Source: Nitriliruptoraceae bacterium (GTDB taxonomy: Bacteria > Actinomycetota > Nitriliruptoria > Nitriliruptorales > Nitriliruptoraceae). From it: a DNA stretch of 17,591 nt. Where the stretch lies: assembly GCA_003554005.1 (NCBI GenBank), contig PWEU01000304.1, positions 1 to 17,591 on the forward strand, in the 5' to 3' direction. Under the pieces are notes generated by a model. That model ran no database searches. It worked only from the letters and a program-made list of their open reading frames with translations, and was not told the DNA's origin. The position numbers and the translations under genes are program-made. Shown here piece after piece: positions 1 to 7,383 of the stretch (positions are counted from its first letter, which is position 1; every line of letters starts with the position of its first letter).

Positions 1-1
1 G

Positions 2-790
2 CACCAGCAGGGCGTCGACGTCGAGGTGGTGGTGGTGTGGAACGCCCCCACCGACGGGCCCCGCCCCGAGGTGCCCGGTGCCCGGTTGGTGGAGCCGGGG
101 GAGAACGTGGGCATCCCGGCGGGTCGAAACCTCGGTGTCGAGCATCTCGACGAGGCGTGCGAGTTGGTGCTGTTCCTCGACGACGACGGGATGCTGGTGG
201 GCGACGACGTCCTGGTACGCGCCGCGGGGCTGTTCGCCGCCGACCCGCGCCTCGGTGCGGTGTCGCTGCGCATCGTCGATCCCGTCACGGGGGTGACCGA
301 GCGCCGCCACGTCCCGCGGCTGCGGGTCGGGGACCCCGCCCGCAGCTCCTGGGTCACCACCTTCCTCGGCGGTGCGGCGATCCTGCGCACCGCGGCCTTC
401 CGGGAGGCCGGCGGGCTGCCGGGCGAGTTCTTCTACGCCCACGAGGAGACGAGCCTGGCCTGGCGGCTGCTCGACCTCGGCTACCGGATCCGCTACGTGG
501 CCGAGCTGAAGCTGGCCCATCCGTCGCTGCCTCCGGCCCGTCATGCGGCCTACCACCGCCTCACCGCACGCAACCGCGTCCTGCTCGCCCGCAAGCACCT
601 CCCGGTGGTGCTCGCCGTGCCGTACGTCGCCCTGTGGTTCCTGCTCAACCTCGTGCGAAGCCCCGTGGCGCGGCGCACGATCGTGGCCGGCTTCCGAGAG
701 GGCCTGCGGACACCGGACGTGCACCGCCAGCCGATCCGGTGGCGCACGGTCCTGCGCATGACCCGGTACGGCCGGCCGCCCCTGGTGTGA
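2..790 (+). CDS. Family 2 glycosyltransferase, 5' end outside window
   Basis: This is the C-terminal part of a GT-A fold, family 2 glycosyltransferase that probably adds a sugar to a lipid-linked surface glycan at the inner membrane face. The frame is open from the first bases with no convincing start (the GTG at 26 has no ribosome site and lies inside the first beta strand), so the gene begins upstream. Visible motifs are ENVGIPAGRN (about 106-135), the LDDD metal/nucleotide-sugar motif at 176-187, and HEETSLAWRL at about 440-469, the position of the usual E-D-x-D-L catalytic-base motif. A hydrophobic stretch, LPVVLAVPYVALWFLLNL (about 599-652), may touch the membrane. The layout resembles rhamnosyltransferase-like WbbL relatives. 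It converges with the next gene, 45 bases away. Donor and acceptor cannot be read from the sequence. Confidence 0.88.
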   Translation, partial: HQQGVDVEVVVVWNAPTDGPRPEVPGARLVEPGENVGIPAGRNLGVEHLDEACELVLFLDDDGMLVGDDVLVRAAGLFAADPRLGAVSLRIVDPVTGVTERRHVPRLRVGDPARSSWVTTFLGGAAILRTAAFREAGGLPGEFFYAHEETSLAWRLLDLGYRIRYVAELKLAHPSLPPARHAAYHRLTARNRVLLARKHLPVVLAVPYVALWFLLNLVRSPVARRTIVAGFREGLRTPDVHRQPIRWRTVLRMTRYGRPPLV

Positions 791-835
791 GCTCGGGGTC
801 GTCGCCCGCCAGGTCGGAGCGCCGGACGCGAGGCG

Positions 836-3094
836 TCAGTCCAGCTCCTCGAGCAGGGCGACGAAGGCGTCAGCGACCGCATCGGGTGCGAAGTCGGCGG
901 CCCGGGACCGGCCCGCGGCCGCGAGGCGGTGACGCTGGTCCGCGTCGGCCAGCAGCTGGCCGAGGGCATCCGCGAAGGCCGCCACGTCCTGCGCCGGTAC
1001 CAGCCGCCCGTCCCGGCCGTCGGTCAGGATCTCCCCCGGACCGACGGGACAGTCGAAGGCGACCACCGGCACTCCGGCCTGCAGGGCCTCGATGATCACC
1101 ATCCCGAAGGCCTCGTGCCGGGAGGGCACGGCACACACCGCGGCCTTCGCGAGCTCCAGGTCGAACCGCGGGGTCGGCGGCAGCAGCCGGACGCGCTCGT
1201 GGAGCCCGCGGCGCCGGACCAGGTGCTGGGCGGCGGCGAGCCGGTCAGCCCGGGCGCTGCCGTGGATCCGCAGTTCCCAACCGGGGTGGTCGTCGGCGAT
1301 GCGGGCGAAGGCCTCGATCAGCAGGTCGGTGCCCTTCACCGGGCTGATCCGCCCGCCACAGATGATCCGACGCGACGTCAGGGGGGCTGCCGGCGGACCC
1401 CCGGGGACCTCGTCGAGGGGGTTGGGGAGGATCCGCACCCGCGTGCCGTGCCCTGCGAGCGGGGCACGCAGTAGATCGGCGTCCGCCTTGGTCAGCACGC
1501 ACACGGTGTCGACGCGGCGGTAGCTGTCCACCAGTTCGGTCCGCAGCGTCGGTGTCTGCGTGGCGAAGGGCACGTGCTGCTGCGCCACGACGCGCACCCC
1601 CGCCGGTGCGAACCGGGCGGCGATCACGCTCAGGCCCGCACGGGTGGTCACGATCGTGCCGCCGTCGACCGAGCGCAGCCAGCGCACCAGTTGTACGTCG
1701 CTGAGCAGGCTGAAGCGGTAGGCGCGTGGATCGTCGGCCGGCATCAGCACCGAGGGGGTGGCGCGCAGCCGGCCTTTGAGCCACGCTGCAGGTCCGGTGC
1801 CGGGATGGTCGTCGAGCGCGGGCTCGTCCACCAGGACCCGCGTGCGGACCTCCGGCGCCAGCGTCACGTAGCGGCGCCGTATCAGGCGGTAGACCGACAC
1901 CAGTGCCACCTCGGTGTCCTCGCGCGCCGCCAGGGCGTTGGCCAGGTTGGCCGTAGCGTGCACCGTGCCCCCGGCGGCGTGGAGGTTGGCCAGGAGCAGG
2001 TGGACGTGGTGTCCGCCGGCGGCTGCACGCGGGACGTGCGATCCACCGTCGTCGGCACCGCCGGTGGGCGCAGCCGGGCGCGACCGTGATCGCGCCCGCC
2101 CGGCACGCCAGGCCAGCACCCGGAACACCACCCGGCCAGTGGTCTGCAGGACACGGTGGCGGGCACGTCGGGTGGGGGCATCGGCGTCGCTGTCGGCCTC
2201 GAGGTCGCCGTGCTCCACCTCCCAGGTCGCCAGGGGGTCGTCCGGCGGACTGGTGCGGGCGCCCGGGGTGGTGACCACCAGGTGGTCCCGGTCGGTGAAG
2301 CGCAAGGTCGTGGTCCACCACCGGCCCGCTGCGTGGCCCTCCTCGGGGTCGGTCAGGACCAGCCGGTGCTTGCCGACCAGGTCGTCCTCGAACCCGGCGG
2401 CCCGGACCTGCGTGCCGTCGAGGTCGAGCACCACGTTGCGGTGGCGGGTGAGCTCCTCTGCCGGTACCGCTGCGAGGTCGATGCGGAGCCGGACCGCTGG
2501 GCCTGACCCCTCGGCGTCCGCGATCCCGACCGGGACGGGTAGGTGGCTGCCGTCCTCCCGGTCGATCAGCGCGGCGGTGAGCTCGCCGACGGCGCGTGGC
2601 GCGCGGATGCCACGCAGCGTCCCGGTGACCTCCACCTCGGTGCCGTCCCGGGTGAGCGAGGACACCTCCCACCAGGGGGCGCGCTCGACGACCTCGAGGT
2701 GCGCGGTGCCCGTGTCGCTGCGCCGGACGTGCACGGCCAGAGCGGTCCCGTCGACCACCGTGGGGACGGTCCGCAGCGAGACGGCCACGTCCGTGCCGGC
2801 GAGCAACGGGCGGTCGTCACCGGCGACCAGGTCCCAGGTTGCCATCAGCGGCTCGTCCGTGGGGGTGTGTCCGGCGAGCGCGGCCACCACCTCGGCCACG
2901 GGCAGGGTGAGGTCGTGGTAGCCGGCCTCGAGGTCCGCGGTCAGGGGGCGCAGCGGCCCGTCGCCGTCCGCGGCGCGGGCGGCGACGGGCCCGGGCTCGG
3001 GAAGGTGCACCCGCAGCCACAGGTCGGTGCCGGTGCCGCGGTGGGCCCACACCAGGCGGGGTGGGGCAGCGGTGTCCGCGGGTCGCTGGCTCAC
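836..3094 (-). CDS. GT4 glycosyltransferase with large beta-rich N-terminal extension
   Basis: A 752-residue protein. The C-terminal half (about 360-752) is a GT-B fold, family 4 glycosyltransferase. It has the N-lobe start HVHLLLANLHAAGG (363-376), GGRISPVKGTD (580-590; the R and K bind donor phosphates in this family) and the E-x7-E element in PSRHEAFGMVIIEAL (657-671; E661, E669). Residues 1-330 are unlike any standard GT domain. They read as two or three beta-sandwich-like stretches (short valine/threonine-rich strands and charged turns), followed by a basic linker at about 308-342. Family 4 proteins are usually 350-420 residues, so about half of this protein is extra. It starts at a GTG that overlaps the upstream stop as GTGA, so translation is probably coupled, and no clear ribosome site is seen. 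It is the last gene of the minus-strand operon. Likely a cytoplasmic or membrane-peripheral sugar transferase for the glycopolymer; substrate unknown. Confidence 0.9.
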   Translation of the reverse strand: MSQRPADTAAPPRLVWAHRGTGTDLWLRVHLPEPGPVAARAADGDGPLRPLTADLEAGYHDLTLPVAEVVAALAGHTPTDEPLMATWDLVAGDDRPLLAGTDVAVSLRTVPTVVDGTALAVHVRRSDTGTAHLEVVERAPWWEVSSLTRDGTEVEVTGTLRGIRAPRAVGELTAALIDREDGSHLPVPVGIADAEGSGPAVRLRIDLAAVPAEELTRHRNVVLDLDGTQVRAAGFEDDLVGKHRLVLTDPEEGHAAGRWWTTTLRFTDRDHLVVTTPGARTSPPDDPLATWEVEHGDLEADSDADAPTRRARHRVLQTTGRVVFRVLAWRAGRARSRSRPAAPTGGADDGGSHVPRAAAGGHHVHLLLANLHAAGGTVHATANLANALAAREDTEVALVSVYRLIRRRYVTLAPEVRTRVLVDEPALDDHPGTGPAAWLKGRLRATPSVLMPADDPRAYRFSLLSDVQLVRWLRSVDGGTIVTTRAGLSVIAARFAPAGVRVVAQQHVPFATQTPTLRTELVDSYRRVDTVCVLTKADADLLRAPLAGHGTRVRILPNPLDEVPGGPPAAPLTSRRIICGGRISPVKGTDLLIEAFARIADDHPGWELRIHGSARADRLAAAQHLVRRRGLHERVRLLPPTPRFDLELAKAAVCAVPSRHEAFGMVIIEALQAGVPVVAFDCPVGPGEILTDGRDGRLVPAQDVAAFADALGQLLADADQRHRLAAAGRSRAADFAPDAVADAFVALLEELD

Positions 3095-4095
3095 GCGGGC
3101 CGGTCGTCAGCGCGTGCATCGAGGCCGACGACCTCCGCGGCCCGTGGGTCGCGCGCTCGCGGCTCGAGGGTGACCACCTCGTGGTGGATGCGGCTCGAGG
3201 GCAGGAGCCGGTCGCGGCGCCCGCGGCGCGCGACCAGGTCGGCCAGCATCCCCGTGGTGATGATCTGGAAGGCGGCCAGGAAGAGCAGCAGCGTGTTGGG
3301 GCTCAGGGAGAAGTCCCGGCTGACCCAGTCGAAGACCAGCTTGCCGGTGGCGAAGGCCAGGAGCAGCAGCCCGACGGGCATGAACACCCGCAGGGGGTTG
3401 TAGGACAGCGCCATGCGCACGACCTGGCGCAGGTAGCGGCGCGTATCGGCCCACCAGTGGAACTTCGATCGCCCGGCCCGCTCGGCGTAGGGGATGTCCA
3501 CGTAGTCCACCGAGTAGCCGTTGGTGAGGAAGGACATCGTGAGCGTGGTCACGCAGGAGAACCCGTCGGGCAGCTCGTCCAGGAACTGGTCACCGACGTC
3601 CCGGCGGAAGGCGCGGAAGCCCGAGTTGAGGTCCGGGATGCGGCGCTCCACCAGGTGCGAGGCGAGCTGCCGGATCAGGAACTTCGCCGGCCCCCGGGCG
3701 AACTTGAGCGTGCCTTGCTCGCTGGTACGCGCGCCGACGACCTGGTCGTGGTCGCCGAGCTGGTCCACCAGCCACGGGATGCGATCGTTGGGGTAGGTCA
3801 TGTCCACGTCGGTCCAGACCACCACCCGGCCCCTTGCGGCCCGTGAGCCGGCCCGCCGTGCGGCGCCCGAACCGCGGTTGTCGCGCAGGGTGATCAGCCG
3901 CAGCCCGCCGAGCTCGCGGGCCAGCTCGCCGGAGCCGTCGTGGCTGCCGTCGTCCACCACGATCAGCTCGTAGCTGTAGCGCGAGGCGTCCATCGCCGCC
4001 CGGATGCGGTCGACCTCCTGGGCGAGGTGGCCGCGCTCGTTGTGCACCGGGAGGACGATGGAGACGTCGAGGTCGCTCGCGTCGGACACGGCCAT
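3091..4095 (-). CDS. DPM1/GtrB-like family 2 glycosyltransferase with two C-terminal membrane helices
   Basis: A 334-residue GT2 of the dolichol/polyprenyl-phosphate sugar synthase type. The GT-A domain covers about 10-225, with VSIVLPVHNE (11-20), VVDDGS (46-51), the DxD motif in WTDVDMTYP (94-102), LNSGFRAFRR (156-165) and the family-typical ERAGRSKF (205-212). Two membrane segments follow (about 237-256 and 265-288), then a polar tail. Relatives transfer a sugar from a nucleotide donor to polyprenyl phosphate, giving a donor for membrane GT-C enzymes. The neighbouring upstream gene encodes such a GT-C-like protein, which fits. The start at 4095 is chosen because GAGGGAGG lies just before it, with GAGG six bases from the ATG. 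An ATG at 4107 would lack a good site. The gene ends in TGA overlapping the next GTG. Confidence 0.92.
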   Translation of the reverse strand: MAVSDASDLDVSIVLPVHNERGHLAQEVDRIRAAMDASRYSYELIVVDDGSHDGSGELARELGGLRLITLRDNRGSGAARRAGSRAARGRVVVWTDVDMTYPNDRIPWLVDQLGDHDQVVGARTSEQGTLKFARGPAKFLIRQLASHLVERRIPDLNSGFRAFRRDVGDQFLDELPDGFSCVTTLTMSFLTNGYSVDYVDIPYAERAGRSKFHWWADTRRYLRQVVRMALSYNPLRVFMPVGLLLLAFATGKLVFDWVSRDFSLSPNTLLLFLAAFQIITTGMLADLVARRGRRDRLLPSSRIHHEVVTLEPRARDPRAAEVVGLDARADDRPA

Positions 4096-4097
4096 GT

Positions 4098-4105
4098 CCT
4101 CCCTC
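4098..4105 (-). promoter_or_regulatory. Ribosome binding site deciding the start at 4095
   Basis: On the minus strand the sequence reads GAGGGAGGAC then ATG. The GAGG at 4105-4102 stands six bases from the ATG at 4095-4093. The site lies inside the frame of the alternative ATG at 4107, which has no purine-rich site at normal spacing, so 4095 is preferred. The gap from the previous stop (4152) is 56 bases, the only non-overlapping junction of this minus-strand operon, so independent initiation makes sense here. Confidence 0.6.
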
Positions 4106-4151
4106 ATGCTGGTGGGCGTGGAGCCTACCGACGGTGGGCGCGGCAGGCGGG

Positions 4152-5630
4152 TCACGGCAGCCACCACACGGTCAGCTGGCCGGGGGCGGCCCGTTGGTGC
4201 AGGGTGTGGCGCACCGCCTCCCTGGCGGCGAGACAGTCGGGGCTCGTCCCCGGTTCCACCGTGGGTTCCACGAACCAGGAAGGACCGTGGCCGCTGCACA
4301 GGCGAGCAGCGAGCTGCCGCTGGTCCTCGATGACCTCCGTGGCGTGCTCGCGGAGGTAGTAGGACCAGGCGACCTCCTCGCGGGCGAGCAGGACGGGCAC
4401 GTCCGGCCGGGTGGACAGGAGCGCGGCCACACCGGCGAGGTCCTGGCGTGACTGCAGTTCGGCGTGCAGCGCCGGCAGGTTGACCGCGGCCAGGCCCAGC
4501 ACCAGGGCCGTGAGCAACGGTGGCGAGGCACGGGGCCACCGGTGTCGCAGCGCGACCGCCGCGTCGTGGACAGCCACGGCCAGCGCGATGACCACTGCGG
4601 GGAGCAGGGCGGCGAGGTAGCGGGGAAGCAGGTGCATCCCCAACGCCCCCATCGCCGCGACCGTGCCGACGGGGATCAGCAGGACCAGCAGGCCCAGGTG
4701 CCGGTCACGGCGCTGCAGCCGCCACGCCCCACCGAGCACCGTGGCCGCCAGCAGCAGGTGCACCAGTGCGGACCACACGCCACCTGCCGGCAGCAGGTCG
4801 AGGACGCCGGTCGCCGTGGACCCTGCCAGCAGCCGGGGCGCTGCGAGCACGGGATCGAGCACCCCCACCGGGTCCCCATGCCGTGCCCCGACGCCGGTCA
4901 CCCCCGCCAGGATCGGCGCGCGCACCGGTGCGTACCACCACCAGGCGGCGCCGGCGGCGACCAGGCCCAGCAGCAGCGGGCGGCCCGGCGCGGCACGTCG
5001 GTGCCACAGCACGACCAGTCCGACCACCCCCGACGGCAGGGCGAAGGTGGGGATCGTGGCCACGCCCCCCAGGGCCACAGCTGCCAACAGCACGTCGTCA
5101 CCGGGGTCGCCCCGCTCGCCAGCGGCGGTGCCGGTCACCAGCAGTCCGACGCTGGCCAGCAGGACCAGCCCGTAGCCCCGGACCTCCGTGGTGAGCAGCA
5201 CGTGCAGCGGGGTCAGGGCCAGCACGCCCGCGAAGGTTGCCGCCAGCGCCCAGCCGTGCCGACGTCCGAGCCACGCCACCGCCCACACCGTGGCCGCCGT
5301 GCCGGGCAGGAAGGCCCATAAGCGCAGCACCACCTCGCCGTCGCCCAGCAGCGTTGACGTGGCCCAGCTCAGGCTGCTGAACAGCAGGTGGTTGTTGGCG
5401 ATGTAGGCCTCGGCAGCGCGGATCGTGTCGGGCCCGCGTCGCACGTACGCCCAGGCGGTGTAGACCTCGTCCCACCACAGAGACCGGTCCAGGGACGTTG
5501 CCTGCCACACCGCCACGACGATCACCAGGGTCCATGCCAGGGTGCGCGCGGTGCCGCCCTCCCCGGTGGTCACGGGGGATGCCGCGGGCACGTCGTCCCC
5601 CGTGGCAGGCGCCAGGGTGGGGCTGGTCAC
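4152..5630 (-). CDS. GT39/ArnT-like polytopic membrane glycosyltransferase
   Basis: A 492-residue multi-spanning protein of the GT-C type, resembling family 39 (PMT/ArnT-like) enzymes that use polyprenyl-phosphate sugars as donors on the outer face of the membrane. After a short polar N-terminus come a first helix (about 31-46) and the first-loop acidic pair in LWWDEVYTAW (51-60; D54, E55), then NNHLLFSSLSW (79-89) and TEVRGYGL (148-155), all typical positions in this group. Eight to ten hydrophobic segments follow, with LLPRYLAALLP at 334-344. The C-terminal 100 residues form a soluble domain. The start is the GTG at 5630 because it overlaps the upstream stop as GTGA; the frame stays open further upstream but only inside the neighbouring gene. 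With the DPM1-like gene next to it, it probably decorates an exported glycan. Acceptor and sugar are unknown. Confidence 0.85.
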   Translation of the reverse strand: MTSPTLAPATGDDVPAASPVTTGEGGTARTLAWTLVIVVAVWQATSLDRSLWWDEVYTAWAYVRRGPDTIRAAEAYIANNHLLFSSLSWATSTLLGDGEVVLRLWAFLPGTAATVWAVAWLGRRHGWALAATFAGVLALTPLHVLLTTEVRGYGLVLLASVGLLVTGTAAGERGDPGDDVLLAAVALGGVATIPTFALPSGVVGLVVLWHRRAAPGRPLLLGLVAAGAAWWWYAPVRAPILAGVTGVGARHGDPVGVLDPVLAAPRLLAGSTATGVLDLLPAGGVWSALVHLLLAATVLGGAWRLQRRDRHLGLLVLLIPVGTVAAMGALGMHLLPRYLAALLPAVVIALAVAVHDAAVALRHRWPRASPPLLTALVLGLAAVNLPALHAELQSRQDLAGVAALLSTRPDVPVLLAREEVAWSYYLREHATEVIEDQRQLAARLCSGHGPSWFVEPTVEPGTSPDCLAAREAVRHTLHQRAAPGQLTVWWLP

Positions 5631-7147
5631 CGCACACCGGCGGCGTCCAGGGCCAGCCCACGCCACTGCGCCACAGCCTGCTGGAGGAAGTAGTCCACGG
5701 GGCTGTCCCAGGTGTGCCCGTTGTCGTGGCGGCACAGCACGAAGCCGTGGCCGTGGGTGCGGTGGTGGGCGCCGCCGGCGCGCTCCAGGTCGTCGATCAG
5801 GCGTTGGTCCACGGCCCGGGGGGCCGCCTGCCAGCCACCGAGGTGACGCAGGTCCTCCCGGCTGAGCAGCAGGGTGCCGCCGGCCAGGTTGCGGTTGCGG
5901 CGTTCCGCGCCCTGGGGGAAGCGGCGGATGGTGGTGTCGAGGGATGCCAGGTAGACGTACTCGGAGGCTTTGCCCACCAGGTGTGCGCCGCTGTAGCGCA
6001 GCGCGTCCAGCAGGTCGTCGAGGTGCTCGAGGTCGTAGAGGTCGTCATCGTCCATCTTGGCGACAAGCTCCCCGGAGGCAGCATCGGAGGCACGGTTCAG
6101 CACCGTGCCCAGCGGCGCGGACGAGGGAACCTGCAGCAGCTGCAGTGGCCGGTCCGTGCGGGCCGCGAGCTCCTGCTGGAGGCCTGGCGGCACCTCGTCG
6201 CCGTGGAGGGCGACCACGATCTCCACCCGGTCGTGGTGCTGGCGGTCGATGCGTGCCACCGCCGCCGGGAGTTGGTCGGGGCGCTTGCTGGCCAGCAGCA
6301 CCGACACGCTGGGGACGGGGGGAAGCGGCAGGCCCGCGCTCGCCGCCAGCCGCCGCCACACCCCCGGGGCGCCGTGGTGGCGCAACGCGGCACGGCGCAG
6401 CCGGATGCTGGCCGCTTCGCGGCGTTCCGGGGCGGCGAGGTCGTCGACGGTCACCAGGCTCAGGGCGTGCTCCACGGGCTCGTGGAGCCGACCACCCACC
6501 TGCTCGAGGCCGCTGGCAACGACCGGGACGCCGCGAGCGGCGAGCTCCGCGAGCCAGTCGGCGCGTTCGGGCACCGACAGGTGCAGCGCCGGCTCGTCCA
6601 CCACGCCGCGCAGCCCCTGCAGGACCGTTGCGCGCCGGTCGTCGTCGGTGAGCCGTCGTACCTCCAGGCCGCGCCCGTCGACGTGGCCCCAGGGCCGTGG
6701 CAGCAGCAGCACGAGGCGGTCCCGTCCGAACCGGCGGGCGGCGCGCTCGACGGCACCCCACGCGCGGGTGCGGTCGGGGTGGGCCAGCAGGACGCCGAGC
6801 TCCGGCGCGGTGTGCCGTTGCCAGCCCGTGGGGTTGATCGTGCGTACGTCCAGCACCGGCTGGCGACCCAGCGACAGGACGGGTACGGCGTGGGCGGCTG
6901 CCTCCGCCTCCAGACCCTCGCGGCGCGCCAGGGGTAGCCCGCGGCCGAGTACCACGGCGTCCACGGTGCGCGGCCCGTGGGTCTCCTCCCGGATCAGGGG
7001 TCCGCCGTCGTCGACGAGTGCGGTCACGGCGGGGGCCAGCGCCTGGGCGTCGACGCCAGCGAGGAGTACCCGTGCCGGTGCGGGTGCGGCCAGCAGGTTG
7101 CGTGACGGCATGGCGGGCGTGGCCGTTGCCGGTGGGGGAGAGCTCAT
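5627..7147 (-). CDS. Two-domain glycosyltransferase: GT2 domain after an unassigned N-terminal domain
   Basis: A 506-residue protein. The C-terminal part (about 278-475) is a GT-A, family 2-like domain: VSVLLASKRPDQL (281-293), VALHGD (312-317), the acidic metal motif AKMDDDDLYD (363-372), and GGTLLLSREDL (423-433) at the acceptor side. It ends with HDNGHTWDSPVDYFL (474-488), as in glycosyltransferases of surface-glycan clusters. Residues about 25-270 contain TINPTGWQR (103-111) and an arginine-rich helix before the GT2 domain. They recall the GT-B-like, CgeB-type domains that often precede such GT2 domains, but I cannot assign them firmly. The ATG at 7147 is chosen for its GAGGTG eight bases upstream; ATG 7109-7111 lacks one. 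It is the first gene of the minus-strand operon, divergent from the plus-strand operon, and its stop overlaps the next GTG (GTGA). Confidence 0.85.
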   Translation of the reverse strand: MSSPPPATATPAMPSRNLLAAPAPARVLLAGVDAQALAPAVTALVDDGGPLIREETHGPRTVDAVVLGRGLPLARREGLEAEAAAHAVPVLSLGRQPVLDVRTINPTGWQRHTAPELGVLLAHPDRTRAWGAVERAARRFGRDRLVLLLPRPWGHVDGRGLEVRRLTDDDRRATVLQGLRGVVDEPALHLSVPERADWLAELAARGVPVVASGLEQVGGRLHEPVEHALSLVTVDDLAAPERREAASIRLRRAALRHHGAPGVWRRLAASAGLPLPPVPSVSVLLASKRPDQLPAAVARIDRQHHDRVEIVVALHGDEVPPGLQQELAARTDRPLQLLQVPSSAPLGTVLNRASDAASGELVAKMDDDDLYDLEHLDDLLDALRYSGAHLVGKASEYVYLASLDTTIRRFPQGAERRNRNLAGGTLLLSREDLRHLGGWQAAPRAVDQRLIDDLERAGGAHHRTHGHGFVLCRHDNGHTWDSPVDYFLQQAVAQWRGLALDAAGVR

Positions 7148-7155
7148 GCCGACAG

Positions 7156-7161
7156 CACCTC
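7156..7161 (-). promoter_or_regulatory. Ribosome binding site for the gene starting at 7147
   Basis: GAGGTG on the minus strand, eight bases before the ATG at 7147-7145. This selects that start over the longer in-frame ATG at 7291, which would push the protein into the divergent promoter region, and over ATG 7111-7109. Confidence 0.55.
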
Positions 7162-7265
7162 GTGCGACTGCGGACCTTGCTGCTGCGGAGCTGCGACGAT
7201 GTCGCCAGACCACGAGGGCCTCCGAGGACGGTCGGTCGGGGCGGTTCCCGCCCGGTTCGAGGGCG

Positions 7266-7271
7266 ACGCTA
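7266..7271 (-). promoter_or_regulatory. Possible -10 element for the minus-strand operon
   Basis: TAGCGT on the minus strand fits the TAnnnT pattern of actinobacterial housekeeping -10 boxes. It would give a leader of roughly 110 bases before the ATG at 7147. No good -35 hexamer lies at normal spacing, so the call is weak. Confidence 0.2.
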
Positions 7272-7369
7272 CGCAGCCGCCAGCCGTCCACGGTGCCATG
7301 TCGCCGTCCCCTGGCTGGGCGTTGACGCAGCCGTCCGCGGACCGTTACCTGCCCGTCGCCGGGCGCTCG

Positions 7370-7375
7370 TAGCGT
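7370..7375 (+). promoter_or_regulatory. Possible -10 element giving a leaderless transcript
   Basis: TAGCGT matches TAnnnT and stands eight bases before the ATG at 7384. Transcription would begin at or next to the start codon. The first gene of the plus-strand operon has no purine-rich ribosome site, which is what a leaderless mRNA, common in actinobacteria, would look like. The best -35 candidate, TTACCT at 7345-7350, is poor and 19 bases away. TTGACG at 7322 is too distant for this -10. Confidence 0.35.
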
Positions 7376-7383
7376 GCACAGCC

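Larger units (their letters stand above)
7148..7383. promoter_or_regulatory. Divergent intergenic region between the two operons
   Basis: This 236-base gap separates the starts of the divergent minus-strand and plus-strand operons and must hold promoters for both. The clearest elements are two copies of the actinobacterial-style -10 hexamer TAGCGT, one on each strand (plus 7370-7375, minus 7271-7266). A TTGACG also lies at 7322-7327, and a short GC inverted repeat (GGGCGG, three-base loop, CCGCCC) at 7239-7253. No tRNA, riboswitch or short coding frame with a good ribosome site was seen. The promoter reading rests on pattern alone. Confidence 0.5.

Noticed and set aside
825..837. Short hairpin GACGC-GAG-GCGTC between two convergent genes, a possible terminator
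   Set aside because: Only five base pairs, no T-run, and it overlaps the stop codon of the minus-strand gene; such stems are common by chance at this GC content.
37..1095. Open plus-strand frame crossing the first two genes
   Set aside because: Pro/Arg/Ala-rich translation that runs across the convergent gene ends; it is a frame shadow.
4096..4539. N-terminal extension of the DPM1-like gene up to 4539
   Set aside because: The extension reads through the end of the upstream gene and is Pro/Arg/Gly-rich; the ribosome site before 4095 fits the family start.
7239..7253. Inverted repeat GGGCGG-TTC-CCGCCC in the divergent region, a possible operator or attenuator
   Set aside because: Six base pairs of pure G/C in a very GC-rich region is weak evidence; no second copy or regulator gene is nearby.
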